64,000 nucleotides of DNA from Sweltsa coloradensis (Eukaryota; Arthropoda; Insecta; Plecoptera; Chloroperlidae): NCBI GenBank assembly GCA_024449915.1, contig JAMZAV010002180.1, positions 1-64,000 of the forward strand, written 5' to 3'. Under the pieces are notes generated by a model. That model had not been told where the DNA came from and searched no databases. It worked only from the letters and a program-made list of their open reading frames with translations. Position 1 is the first letter of the stretch, and each line of letters begins with the position of its first letter. Positions 37,537 through 49,070 of this stretch are shown here, piece by piece. Made by a program: the position numbers and the translations under genes.

Positions 37537-37875
37537 TTGGACGAGAAGCTGTTAAACCACAGACATAATGTCCCGCTGGCTAGCACTCGCCCCTGGTTCA
37601 CTGTTCATCTAGAGCCCAGGCTGTTTACAACGTGGCCTGTCAATCTAGAGCTGGATGAAACCCCTTTGGCTCTGGCTGAGGGTTGGTCCTCGTTGGAGTC
37701 ACTTTGGACAATAGGTGAAGAAGAAGATAATGACAGCGACACCGAACTAGGGACAAGTATCAATGCTGATGACGACCCAACCTGCACTACTTCTCCATCT
37801 AACCAGATCAAAGATAGGGGAAATATGGTGTTCATAGAATATCGGTATGGTATGATTTTAACTTATTATACATGA
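37537..37875 (+). pseudogene. Best-preserved module H frame, 112 codons
   Basis: One continuous frame reads DEKLLNHRHNVPLASTRPW, a FTVHLEPRLFTTWPVNLEL segment, DETPLALAEG, the acidic GEEEDNDSDTELGTS core and SPSNQIKDRG, ending ...YRYGMILTYYT. This is the only copy where the upstream half and the acidic half are joined without a break. It starts at TTG just after an in-frame TAA, so as a gene it would need splicing from upstream. CTATTGGACG offers no strong acceptor. The function is unknown. It could be an N-terminal acidic exon of the zinc-finger family. Confidence 0.4.
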
Positions 37876-38130
37876 CCTATGTAGGCCCTTTATTTAAGAT
37901 AGGGATCCATTTGAATTTTGTCTCGAACTGTGTGGCGAGTTAGATTTTTAGAAACCGCTCATCCAAAAGTGTTCGTAGTGTTCAGATCATGGCTTTCTAC
38001 CTCATGGTAGACATTTGTAGCCTGAGAGGATAAAACAAACTAGTGGATATACTACAGATATATGTCCCGCTGGCTAACACTGCGGCTGACAACTCCGTCC
38101 ATTGACCAAGACTCATCTAAAGTTACAAGC

Positions 38131-38138
38131 TATATAAG
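38131..38138 (+). promoter_or_regulatory. TATA box candidate
   Basis: TATATAAG lies at the start of a less AT-rich, non-repeat block inserted between module H text. A first exon would run from about 38160. GTAAGTG at 38574 is a good splice donor (AATCAA|GTAAGTG), and CTCTTGCCTTAG ending at 38735 is a good acceptor. Confidence 0.4.
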
Positions 38139-38735
38139 AGGATGTTTGCGCACTTCCACTTTGAATTCCTCCCGCCTGAATTATTCTCTACCTAACTCAC
38201 AATCTTTCCTAATAGGTGTCGTGCGCATTCTATTATTCACAATTGCCGACCAAGTACTTTTGGTCAGCGCTCGACTGCAGTTCGCCAGAACTCAGTGCAT
38301 GTGCAAGTGTTAGTGCAATCAACTCTCCACGCGTCACGTACGCAAGTGCAGTGACTCAGTCTCTCCCCGCAACGCTAATTTTGGGCGTGTGCATTCTCTC
38401 AAAGCTCTCCCCTCTCTCTGGGCAAACTCAAGTGTGTTTATTTATATTATAATGACATTACTGTCGCAAGTTTAGTGTAAGTTCTTACATAGTGCCTATC
38501 GAAGTGCCACTGCCGTACCATCGTGCCTGCTCCGTCATCAGTACGTCCTACAATCAATACTTCTAATCAAGTAAGTGATTAATAGCTCTGTTCAAGGCAC
38601 TATCCCATTATCCTTCTTAAATACATACAGGCCACTCCTCTGGAGTTACCACTCCATTACCTAGTGAAGCTCTAGAACTTTCTTGACTAGAACTCTAGGT
38701 CGCTTGTAGATTTCTCTTGCCTTAGCGCCAACAGA

Positions 38736-38817
38736 CGAAATTGGTTCTTTCGACCAAGAGGAAATTAATGAATCCACCGACGAAGAGCTCGTGGTGACAC
38801 CTTATATATTGATCTAA
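38736..38817 (+). CDS. Candidate second exon with INESTDEELVVT motif
   Basis: After the acceptor the frame reads a PTDEIGSFDQEEINESTDEE segment and LVVTPYILI, then stops. It is acidic and short, and matches no family I know. The stretch INES-x-DEELVVT is conserved in a second copy at 52912-52945 (with V for T), which suggests it was once coding. The preceding block looks like a promoter and first exon. An LTR origin (TATA plus leader) is the main alternative. Confidence 0.3.
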
Positions 38818-38959
38818 CGGTCTCACAGGAGGAAGTAAAAACAATCAAAGCAATCTCAGGACATCTGATGATAATGTTGTCTCGGCCCGTTGAAGTCGAG
38901 TCGAGTCGAGGCGAGTGAAAGTTGACGGGGTGGTCGCCTACCCTCCATCAGGCGACCTC

Positions 38960-39165
38960 GGTTGAGGGCAGCCGGCAGGGACGAGCATCAATTAAACCAC
39001 AGATATATGTCCCACTGGCTTACACTCGCCCCTGGTTCAATGTTCATCTGGAGCCCAGGCTGTTAATAAAGAGGCCTGTCAAGCTAGAGCTGGATAAAAC
39101 CCCCTTGGCTCTCGCTGAGAGTTGGTCCACCTCAGACAATAGGTGAAGAAGATGATGACGGCGAC
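38960..39165 (+). pseudogene. Module H upstream half plus shortened acidic block
   Basis: It reads VPLAYTRPWFNVHLEPRLL and a KLELDKTPLALAE segment, then ends in GAAGAAGATGATGACGGCGA. The same shortened acidic end (GAAGATGATGACGGCGAATA) is used in all 42-50 kb copies. Confidence 0.5.
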
Positions 39166-39234
39166 TAATTGTGATAATTTTGTTATTGTTTGTAGATGGT
39201 TAATAGGCACTTGTTTGTGGTTGAATCTGTTGTC

Positions 39235-39500
39235 TGGGGTAAATTAAGACGCAGCTGCTCTCAATGACTTGCGACACAAAAGAGAAAATACTGAAGAGAT
39301 GCCTTCAATTGTATTAGACTTGCAGGAAAAACAAAACATACGGGAAAGAGCCGTGTGTTGTGTACAATACAAAAGAGCATGGGCTCACATGTGATGTCAT
39401 CAAGTGGTGACTTGAACCGTTGAACATGTCCATTAGGTGTAATCCTATAGCATATATTACTGGTAAAGTTGATACATTTTGCTTAAAATAGTGGTAGTAT
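39235..39500 (+). pseudogene. Zinc-finger-like exon block, copy 1 (paralogous to 61.87 kb)
   Basis: GACTTGCGACACAAAAGAGA, GTGTTGTGTACAATACAAAA, CATCAAGTGGTGACTTGAAC and ATATTACTGG occur in the same order near 61900-62110. The sister copy reads an H-x3-H-T-E-E-K-P finger end in an open frame; here small indels break it. Confidence 0.6.
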
Positions 39501-39509
39501 AGTATTGTG

Positions 39510-40095
39510 AAAAATGTGATAAGGAAAATTTTTTCTGAAAAAATCGGGAATAATAAATCGAATCATTCATCTTTTAATTATGGAATTGTAATCTAGGATA
39601 ACATTGGATCTAGTACAAGTGCAAAGTCTCCTGACATTAATTCTTTATCAATTTTCGTTTCACTAAGGTTTTAAGATTCTTCGAAATGCTTGCCAGAATG
39701 AAAATATCAGCCCACTTTTCAGGTTGCTGTAGTATCGTAAGTGAAGAGGAATTGCCAATCCAAATGAAAGAATTCAATGCAAAATGAATGTAACGATTAT
39801 TTAAATGATTTCTAATATCCCTACAACAATATAACACTGTAGATAATAATATCAGTGTATGAGGAGGTATATGTATAAAAAGATCAACAGTGAAGTAAAA
39901 GTACATTTTAATGAACAAACATCTGAAATAGGTAATACAAATGAATTACGATTACAAAATAATTTGTATTCCTATTCGACGCCCAGTGACAGTATGAGCG
40001 TATCCACTATGAAGGGGTCTTGAGCTCCACTTGATTCGTTTTTTCAGTTTGTTTTGTTTTGTTCAACTTGGTTGTTCGTCTCCATATCTCAATGG
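39510..40095. other. AT-rich spacer with a segment shared with 61.1 kb
   Basis: TTCTTCGAAATGCTTG and AAAATGAAAATATCA...CCACTTTTCAG (39670-39730) recur near 61130-61175. A 93-codon minus-strand frame (39637-39918) is unrecognised. No gene is supported. Confidence 0.5.
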
Positions 40096-40100
40096 AACAC

Positions 40101-40490
40101 TGAAAGTCAGTATATCAATTCTATTTTAAAGACAAATGCAACAAAGAGAGATGCATATTAAGGCATGATGTTAAGCGAGTAGCAGAAACTTGTCGCTACT
40201 TTCTGAAGAATATATACAACAGGAAAGATTGAAAGTACAGTCACGAAACTCGAAAACGATTCCAGAGAGAACCACTACGTTAACGTGGTCGCCAGAACGT
40301 TTGGCAATGGCAAAGCGGAAGAACGGAACCACCGGAATGCCGAGGCAGACGTCAACCAGCGCTCTCAATGTGCAACCGCTACCGTGGGGCTATGCACAAG
40401 GCTATGTTTATGGTCCTTCCTCTGGCACCCTCACAATGTCAATAATAATCAAGGATCAACATGAAAAAATAGTAATCTTTACACGTGTAT
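40101..40490 (+). pseudogene. CCCH zinc-finger exon, decayed copy
   Basis: This is a copy of the exon at 51321. Three metal-binding Cys codons are lost: the first finger's first Cys became Tyr (TGT to TAT), the second finger's second Cys became Tyr, and its third Cys became a TGA stop. The acceptor CATAG seen in the other copy reads GAACAC here. Text after the fingers (AACGTTTGGCAATGGCA, GCGCTCTCAATGTGCAACCG) is well conserved. Confidence 0.65.
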
Positions 40491-40499
40491 AAGTTATTA

Positions 40500-41740
40500 C
40501 GTACGAAATTGGTGCTTTTCAATGCCCGCAAATCTGTTGATCCAGCTTGCAGAAAGGTTGTTGCCAGGTTACAATATTGTACACAAATTTACAAAAGATT
40601 TTAATGTTTATCAATCTACCAAAAGCAAATGATCACCACACGTCGATCAAAAAAACATCACAGGTGATTATGGAGCCCAACAAATATACCTAATAACGTC
40701 AGCAAGAGGTTGTGAGTGTCATTTAGGCAAACGTAGACAACATTGTTTAAAAAACGTAAAAATATATAGTAGGTTGCAGTCTGCAACTCCAGTGTGATCT
40801 GTGCTCGTCCAAATGCCTTACAAGGATGAATAAAGGTTATCTTTTAAAATAATCACGTCGCATAAAATCCTTGTCCAAATAAATGCAGTCTCAAAGCTGT
40901 GATGAGACTCACAATTGCAGGTTTAAGAAAAAATTCGATCATATTGAAAAACTATTAAGAAGTGTGGTATAACAGAACACATTTGCATTTTAATCCCAAA
41001 CTGTTGGACGTGGTAATATGCGTTTCAGTATTTCAACTGCGTATTATTAAAGAGAGAATGTGGCAATGCAATTTGAAAATGATAACTCGTTCAAAGTTTG
41101 AATCATTTTAAGATATTAACCGTAGTTACAGAACTCTGCAGTTTCTGTCTCTACTTTCAACACCATAATAATTATATATATATATTTATTTATATATATG
41201 TTAGAATTCACGCTTTTCTGGGTTGTGTCACACGATAATAATTGAGTAGGTGGTTTAGACTTACCCCACTCCCATATATATATATATATATTTATATTAA
41301 AATCATGTTTAATCGATATATATATATCATATCATAAAGTATGTAGAACTATTGTGTGAATAAGGTCGAAGGAGGATAAAACAACAAAAATGAATCAAAG
41401 GCGATCGACTCGAGCACACGAATGAAGTTGTCAGAAAACGATCGACGTATTGACTTTTCACAACCTTGTGTACTAAAGAATTTCAGTAATTTATAGACCT
41501 GCCGTTCATTCAAAACAAACACGTACACTCTACGGAGTAATGTTTGAAACATTCATGGTGACTTAATTACAATAATTGCTTCACCTTCTATTTTCCAACA
41601 TGTAAATTCCACCAAATAAACACTTGTGAACTTATTGTGGCCAGCACACGAGAAATTCTGACATTGTAGGGCTCCCAGGAAATGGATTACATATTAAACA
41701 TCTATATTTATTAATATTATTTACTATTTACTACTTTTAT
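40500..41740. other. Spacer with AT microsatellites and a dispersed repeat
   Basis: CAACAAATATACCTAATAAC with GTCAGCAAGAGG (about 40678-40710) is shared with about 60798-60825 and 61248-61275. TA-dinucleotide runs occur near 41173-41215 and 41274-41292. No gene is visible. Confidence 0.5.
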
Positions 41741-41754
41741 TTTTATTAATTTGC

Positions 41755-42045
41755 TCTTGACTGTAATATCGAAGATACCCTTTCTGTATCGAAACAGGGC
41801 GCAAAAGCTTTTGCATATAAAGCCACGACACAACGTCAGGAATTGTCTGTAGACCACCCACTTGGTTGGACCCAAGCCGACTTAAAACCCTCAGCCGTCA
41901 ATGTTCAACCATATGGTAATAGCCGAATAATATGAAAAATACTAGCAAGTCTTCTGAAAATGGCAGGTGTCTACATATTACTGCTCGTTTCGACAAAAAT
42001 ATCGTACCAAACGAGCCCTTGCCTTCAAAAAAATTCTAGAAATCA
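41755..42045 (+). pseudogene. Module B core fragment
   Basis: It reads the NIEDTLSVSKQGAKAF core and DHPLGWTQAD, ending at GGCAGGTGTCTACATATTAC. It heads the first 42-51 kb unit. The same fragment closes each later unit (for example 43990-44140 and 46680-46850). Confidence 0.55.
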
Positions 42046-42655
42046 GATCATGGCTGTCTACTTCACAGTAGACATTTGTATCCTGAGAGGATAAAACCAA
42101 CTAATGAACGAGCAGCTGTTGAACCACAGATATATGTCCCACTGGCTAACACTCGCCCCTGGTTCAATGTATATCCTGAGCCCAGGCTGTGACCAAAGTG
42201 GCCTGTCAAGCTAGAGCAAGATAAAACCCTCTTTGCTCTTGGTGAGAAATGGTCCACCTCGGACAATAGGTGAAGAAGATGATGACGGCGAATAATTGAT
42301 AATTTGTTATAAAATAAATAAAATAAATCCGTATAAGAGTCCACCTACTCAGTCACATAACTGTTTTCAGAGGGGGACAGTAAATCCAGTGAACAAGCCA
42401 ACCCTGCAGGCAGACGAATCGACGGTGAACGATAACCAACCAAAGATCAATATTTTTAAAGGAAATAAAGCAATCGGTGGTAGGACAGTGCGAACACCCG
42501 CCCATCAATACAGAAACAATTAAGGCCTATACGAACAAATTTAAATTTATTATGTGCCTAGTTGCTATGACGGTCCAAGTACCGTTTACAAATTCCTACG
42601 ACAAAAACTTATGGACTAAAGTCCAAATCAGAAATTAAAAAATTTCTGACATTAG

Positions 42656-43126
42656 AAACATCAACCCCAGGATTTTGAGTATGTCCCCCAGGATTTTCCG
42701 ATTCGCCAAACTCCACTTCCGCCATCCCTTCACAATCCCCTGGAAACGCTGATCTTCGATCGTGTCTCCCGCTCTCGATCCATCACTCCGAGCGCACTGG
42801 AGCTCGCCTTTACCCCTGGACTGAGTCCTACGCTCTCCCCGAGCCGCACCAGCATCCTCTATCCGCAGAGTTTCATGTTCACCAAGAAGTCTTCCTTACC
42901 CGAGATGAATCTCGAAGTGACAGTTCCGTTCCTTTGCTCGCTGTCCACCCCGAGCCACTCTACAGACGTCGGCCCAGAGGTCGTTGCCTCTAAGGAAACC
43001 AAGTCTTTCCGCTCGCAACTCACTAACCCTCCACTCGCTAATATCATGAAGGCCCAAAAGCTCTGCGTCTTCTTGAATGAGACACACGCATTGCATTACG
43101 ATATGATTCCCTACACTGTGATATAG
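42656..43126 (+). CDS. Ser/Thr/Pro-rich exon, longest copy
   Basis: The frame is open from an AACCCCAG acceptor-like site to a TAG: a LIFDRVSRSRSITPSALEL segment, TPGLSPTLSPSRTSILYPQ, MFTKKSSLPEMNLEVTVPF, HSTDVGPEVVASKETKSF and an end reading ALHYDMIPYTVI. The first internal ATG is at 42875. I recognise no domain. It looks disordered and rich in phosphorylatable residues, consistent with the linker region of a larger nuclear protein, but that is inference. Three sister copies differ at scattered positions and two are truncated. Confidence 0.4.
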   Translation, partial: KHQPQDFEYVPQDFPIRQTPLPPSLHNPLETLIFDRVSRSRSITPSALELAFTPGLSPTLSPSRTSILYPQSFMFTKKSSLPEMNLEVTVPFLCSLSTPSHSTDVGPEVVASKETKSFRSQLTNPPLANIMKAQKLCVFLNETHALHYDMIPYTVI

Positions 43127-43199
43127 AAGTTCCTGATTTTTAACGTCTCCACTGTGTCAACTAAGTTTGGGTTGTACACCAAAGATACAAGATTTAGAA

Positions 43200-43970
43200 A
43201 CTACTTGGTTTTGTGAATCAAAGTTTCATGCTTGCACTCACCTCATGACATACAAGAGAACACACACGGACGATAAACAATATGTTTGTCTCACTTGTGA
43301 AACAAAGATCCATCTAGCTCCTACCTTATGTTGACTTATGATATCAACCTTGCACAACACCCACCTTAAAACGCACAAGAACATCAACAGTGGAGTAAAA
43401 GTAAGCCAGAATGCTTACACTATAGTTAAAACCCCTGCACTACACCCTCCTTGCATTACAGAAAATCAACAGTGGAGTAAAAGTGAACCAGTATGCTTAC
43501 ACTTATGTTTTCAATCTTGCACAACACCTGCCTTTTAACGCATAAGAACATTAACAGTGGAGTAAAAGTAAGCCAGAATGCTAACACTATAGTTAAAACC
43601 CCTGCACTAACCCTCCTTGCATTACAGAAAATCAACATTGGAGTAAAAGTGAGTTAGGATGCTTACACTTTAGTTAAAACCCCTGCAGTACACCCACATT
43701 TCGTTACAGAAAATCAACAGTTTAGTACAAGTAATCCAGGATGCTTACACTGTAGTTGAATCCACTGCACAACACTCTCCTTGCATTACAGAAAAACAGC
43801 AGTAGAGTAAAAGTAAGCCAGAACGATTACACTTTAGTTAAGTCACCTGCACTACACCCTCTTTGCATAACAGAAAATCAACAGTGAAGTAATTGTAACT
43901 TAGGATGCTTACACTGTAGTTCAAACCACTGCACTACACCCTCCTTCCATTTTCTAAAAGGAATGGCAGA
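43200..43970 (+). pseudogene. Type-1 finger exon followed by type-2 decayed finger array
   Basis: CTTGTGAAACAAAGATCCAT and CACGGACGATAAACAATATG place the first 130 bp with the 13.5-18.5 kb array. From 43340 the AACAGTGGAGTAAAAGTAAG unit repeats every 81-85 bp. One frame reads a TRLTTHKNINSGVK-like finger end, with H-x3-N replacing H-x3-H and the linker S-G-V-K in the T-G-E-K position. Frames change between units, so no array protein survives. Confidence 0.55.
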
Positions 43971-44639
43971 ATAAAAGTAAGCCAAAAACTGTTGCAGATA
44001 AAGCCACAACACAACGTCAGGAATTGTCTGTAGACCACCAACTTGGTTGGACCCAAGCTGAGACTTAAAACCCTCAGCCATCAATGTTCAACCTTATGGT
44101 TATGCCGAATAATATGGAAAATACTAGCAACAGTTAAGTACAAGTAATCCAGGATGCTTACACTGTAGTTGAATCCACTGCACAACACTCTCCTTGCATT
44201 ACAGAAAAACAGCAGTAGAGTAAAAGTAAGCCAGAACGATTACACTATAGTTAAGTCACCTGCACTACACCCTCTTTGCATAACAGAAAATCAACAGTGA
44301 AGTAATTGTAACTTAGGATGCTTACACTGTAGTTCAAACCACTGCACTACACCCTCCTTCCATTTTCTAAAAGGAATGGCAGAATAAAAGTAAGCCAAAA
44401 ACTGTTGCAGATAAAGCCACAACACAACGTCAGGAATTGTCTGTAGACCACCAACTTGGTTGGACCCAAGCTGAGACTTAAAACCCTCAGCCATCAATGT
44501 TCAACCTTATGGTAATGCCGAATAATATGGAAAATACAAGCAAGTCTTCTGAAAATGGCAGGTGTCTACTTAATACTGCTCCTTTCGACAAAAATATCGA
44601 ACCAAACGAGCCCTAGCCTTCAAAAAAATTCTAGAAATC

Positions 44640-46860
44640 AGTTCATGGCTTTCTACCTCACGTAGACATTTGTACCTGAGGATAAACCTCTAATGAAGAG
44701 CAGCTGTTGAACCACAGATATATGTCCTACTGGCTAACACTCGCCCCTAGTTCAATGCATATCCTGAGCCCAGGCTGTGACCAAAGTGGCCTGTCAAGCT
44801 AGAGCAAGATAAAACCCCCTTGGCTCTTGGTGAGAAATGGTCCACCTCGGACAATAGGTGAAGAAGATGATGACGGCGAATAATTGTGATAATTTGTTTA
44901 TAAAATAAATAAATAAATCCGTATTTAGAGTCCACCTACTCAGTCACATAACTGATTTTCAGTGGGGGACAGTAAATCACAGTGACCAAGCCAACCCTGC
45001 AGGCCACGACGCAATCGACGAGTGAACGATAACCAACCAAAGATCAATATTTTTAAGAGGAAATATAGCAATCGGTGGTATGGACAGTGCGAACACCTGC
45101 CGATCAACGCCAGAATCAATAAGCTGATACAGAACAACTTTAAATTTATTATGTGCCTCGTTGCTATGACGGCTTTAAAGTCACCGTTTACAAATTCCTA
45201 CGACAAGAACTTAAGGACTGAAGTTCAAATCAGAAGTTAAAAAATTTCCGACATTAGAAATATCAACCCCAGGACTTTGAGTATGTCCCCCAGGATTTTC
45301 CGATTCGCCAAACTCCACTTCCGCCATCCCTTCACAATCCCCTGGAAACGCTGATCTTCGATCGTGTCTCCCGCCCTCGATCCATCACTCCGAGCGCACT
45401 GGAGCTCGACTTCACCCCTGGACTGAGTCCCCGCTCTCCCCGAGCCGCACGCATCCTCTATCCGCAGAGTTTCATGTTCACCAAGAAGTCTTCCTTACCC
45501 GAGATGAATTTCGAAATGACTGTTCCGATCCTTTGCTCGCAGTCCACCCCGAGCCACTCTACAGACGTCGTCCCAAATGTCGTTGCCTCTAAGGAAACCA
45601 AGTATTTCCGCCCGCAACTCACTAACCCTCCACTCGCTAATATCATGAATGCCCAAAGCTCTGCGTCTCCTTGAATGAGACACTCGCATTGCATTACGAT
45701 ATGATTCCCTACACTGTAATATAGAAGTTCCTGATTTTGTACGTCTCCACTGTGTCAACTGGGTTTGGGTTTTAAACGTAAGATACAAGATTTAAAAACT
45801 ACTTGGTTTTGTGAAGCAAAGTTTCATGATAGCACTCACCTCATGACATACAAGAGAATACACATGGACGATAAACAATATGTTTGTCTCACTTGTGAAA
45901 CAAAGATCCATCTAGCTCCTACCTTACTGTATACAATAGGAACCACACGGACGATAAACAATGTGTTTGTCTCACTTGTGAAACAAAGTTCCATCTTCCT
46001 CCTTCCTCATTTTGACTTATGTTATCAACCTTGCACAACACCCGCCTTACAACGCACAAGAACATCAACAGTGGAGTAAACGATAGCCAGAATGCTGACA
46101 CTATAGTTTAAACCCATGCACTACACCCTTCTTGCGTGACAAAAAATCATCAGTGGAGTAAAAGTGAACCAGTATGCTTAAACTTATGTTTTCAATCTTG
46201 CACAACACCTGCCTTTTAACGCATAAGAACATTAACAGTGTAGTAAAAGTAATCCAGAATGCTAACACTATAGTTTAAACCCCTGCACTGAACCCTCCTT
46301 GCGTGACAGAAAATCAACAGTGGAGTAAAATTGAGTCAGGGTGCTTCCACTTATGTTTTGAACCTTGCACAACACCCGCCTTACAACGCATAAGAACATC
46401 AACAGTGGAGTAAAAGTAAGCCAGAATGCTTACACTTTCGTTAAAACCCCTGCACAACACACTCCTTGCATTACAGAAATTCAACAGTGGAGTAAAAGTA
46501 AGTCAGAATGCTAACACTTAGTAAAACCACCTGCACTACACCCTCTTTGCATAACAGAAAATCAACAGTGAAGTAATTGTAACTTAGGATGCTTACACTG
46601 TAGTCGAAACCACTGCACTACACCCTCCTTCCATTTTCTAAAAGGAATGGCAGAATAAAAGTAAGCCAGAAACTGTTGCAGATAAAGCCACAACACAACG
46701 TCAGGAATTGTCTGTAGACCACCCACTTGGTTGGACCCAAGCTGAGACTTAAAACCCTCAGCCGTCAATGTTCAACCTTATGGTAATGCCGAATAATATG
46801 GAAAATACTAGCAAGTCTTCTGAAAATGGCAGGTGTCTACTTAATACTGCTCCTTTTGAC
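44640..46860 (+). repeat. Large tandem unit 2
   Basis: The module order is the same as unit 1. The acceptor before the NDNQPKINIF exon reads CTGATTTTCAG. The Ser/Thr/Pro exon runs to 45674. Fingers of type 1 lie at about 45795-46000 and of type 2 at about 46020-46660. The MFTKKSS landmark is 2,599 bp after that of unit 1. Confidence 0.7.
45765..46079 (+). pseudogene. Short type-1 zinc-finger exon, unit 2
   Basis: A 104-codon frame covers an eroded first finger (WFCEAKFHDSTHLMTYKRIH, where the first Cys and one His are lost) and part of a second (QYVCLTCETKIHLAP), linked by M-D-D-K-Q. It then runs out of frame into type-2 text ending ALQRTRTSTVE. The unit 3 copy at 48051-48365 is nearly identical. 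Not a functional finger pair as it stands. Confidence 0.45.
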
Positions 46861-49070
46861 AAAAATATCGAACCAAACGAGCCCCAGCCTTTAAAATTAT
46901 TCTAGAAATCAGATCATGGCTTTCTACCTCACAGTAGACATTTGTATCCTGAGAGGATAAAACCTACTAATGAACGAGCAGCTGTTGAACCACAGATATA
47001 TGTCCAACTTGCTAATACTCGCACCTAGTTCAATGCATATCCTGAACCCAGGCTGTGACCAAAGTTGCCTGTCAAGCTAGAGCAAGATAAAACCCCCTTG
47101 GCTCTTGGTGAGAAATGGTCCACCTCGGACAATAGGTGAAGAAGATGATGACGGCGAATAATTGCGATAATTTGTTAATAAAATAAATAAATAAATCCAT
47201 ATTTAGAGTCCACCTTCTCAGTCACATAACTGATTTTCAGAGGGGGACAGTAAATCACAGTGACCAAGCCAACCCTGCAGGCCATGACGCAATCGACGAG
47301 TAAACCATAACCAACCAAAGATCAATATTTTTAAGAGGAAATATAGCAATCGGTGGTATGGACAGTGTAAACACCCGCCAATCAATGCCAGAATCAATAA
47401 AGCCGATACAGAACAACTATAAATTTATTATGTGCCTAGTTGCTATGACGGCTCCAAAGTCACCGTTTACAAATTCCTACGACAAGAACTTATGGACTGA
47501 AGTCCAAATCAGAAGTTAAAATATTTCTGACATTAGAAATATCAACCCCAGGACTTTGAGTATGTCCCCCAGGATTTTCCGATTCGCCAAACTCCACTTC
47601 CGCCATCCCTTCACAATCCCCTGGAAACGCTGATCTTCGATCGTGTCTCCCGCTCTCGATCCATCACTCCGAGCGCACTGGAGCTCGCCTTCACCCCTGG
47701 ACTGAGTCCTCCGTTCTCCCCGAGCCGCACTTGCATCCTCTATCCGCAGAGTTTCATGTTCACCAAGAAGTCTTCCTTACCCGAGATGAATTTCGAAGTG
47801 ACTGTTCCGATCCTTTGCTCGCAGTCCACCCTGAGCCACTCTACAGACGTCGTCCCAGAGGTCGTTGCCTCTAAGGAAACCAAGTATTTCCGCCCGCAAC
47901 TCACTAACCCTCCACTCGCTTATATCATGAATGCCCAAAGCTCTGCTTTCCCCTTTAAATGAGACACTCGCATTGCATTAAACGATATGATTCCCTACAC
48001 TGTAATATAGAAGTTCCTGATTTTGTACGTCTCCACTGTGTCAACTGGGTTTGGGTTGTACACGTAAGATACAAGATTTAAAAACTACTTGGTTTTGTGA
48101 AGCAAAGTTTCATGATAGCACTCACCTCATGACATACAAGAGAATACACATGGACGATAAACAATATGTTTGTCTCACTTGTGAAACAAAGATCCATCTA
48201 GCTCCTACCTTACTGTATACAATAGGAACCACACGGACGGTAAACAATGTGTTTGTCTCACTTGTGAAACAAAGTTCCATCTTCCTCCTTCCTCATTTTG
48301 ACTTATGTTATCAACCTTGCACAACACCCGCCTTACAACGCACAAGAACATCAACAGTGGAGTAAACGATAGCCAGAATGCTGACACTATAGTTTAAACA
48401 CATGCACTACACCCTTCTTGCGTGACAAAAAATCATCAGTGGAGTAAAAGTGAACCAGTATGCTTAAACTTATGTTTTCAATCTTGCACAACACCTGCCT
48501 TTTAACGCATAAGAACATTAACAGTGTAGTAAAAGTAATCCAGAATGCTAACACTATAGTTTAAACCCCTGCACTGAACCCTCCTTGCGTGACAGAAAAT
48601 CAACAGTGGAGTAAAATTGAGTCAGGATGCTTCCACTTATGTTTTGAACCTTGCACAACACCCGCCTTACAACGCATAAGAACATCAACAGTGGAGTAAA
48701 AGTAAGCCAGAATGCTTACACTTTAGTTAAAACCCCTGCACACACACTCCTTGCATTACAGAAAATCAACAGTGGAGTTAAAGTAAGCCAGGATGCTAAC
48801 ACTGTAGTTCAATCCACTGCACAACACTCTCCTTGCATTACAGAAAAACAAGCAGTAGAATAAAAGTATGCCAGAAGCTGTTGCAGATAAAGCCACAACA
48901 CAACGTCAGAAATTGTCTGTAGACCACTCACTTGGTTGGACCCAAGCTGAGACTTAAAACCCTCAGCCGTCAATGTTCAACCTTATGGTAATTGCCGAAT
49001 AATATGGAAAATACGAGCAAGTCTTCTGAAAATGGCAGGTGTCTACTTAATACTGCTCCTTCCGACAAAA
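46860..49070 (+). repeat. Large tandem unit 3
   Basis: Module order as in unit 2, with the MFTKKSS landmark 2,282 bp further on (47756). The type-1 finger block (48051-48310) and type-2 array (48310-48870) are almost identical to unit 2, pointing to recent duplication or conversion between the two. Confidence 0.7.

Larger units (their letters stand above)
42045..44640 (+). repeat. Large tandem unit 1
   Basis: The order is: H upstream half plus short acidic block (42115-42300), an exon after CTGTTTTCAG (NDNQPKINIF motif), the Ser/Thr/Pro-rich exon, a short type-1 finger exon (43200-43330), a type-2 finger array (43340-43970) and a module B fragment. A 413-bp segment (about 43700-44112) is duplicated at 44130-44525, so identical 68-codon minus-strand frames appear twice. 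Confidence 0.7.

Noticed and set aside
42875..43126. Start of a gene at the ATG of the Ser/Thr/Pro exon
   Set aside because: The same frame is open and conserved for over 200 bases upstream, so this ATG is more likely internal to an exon.
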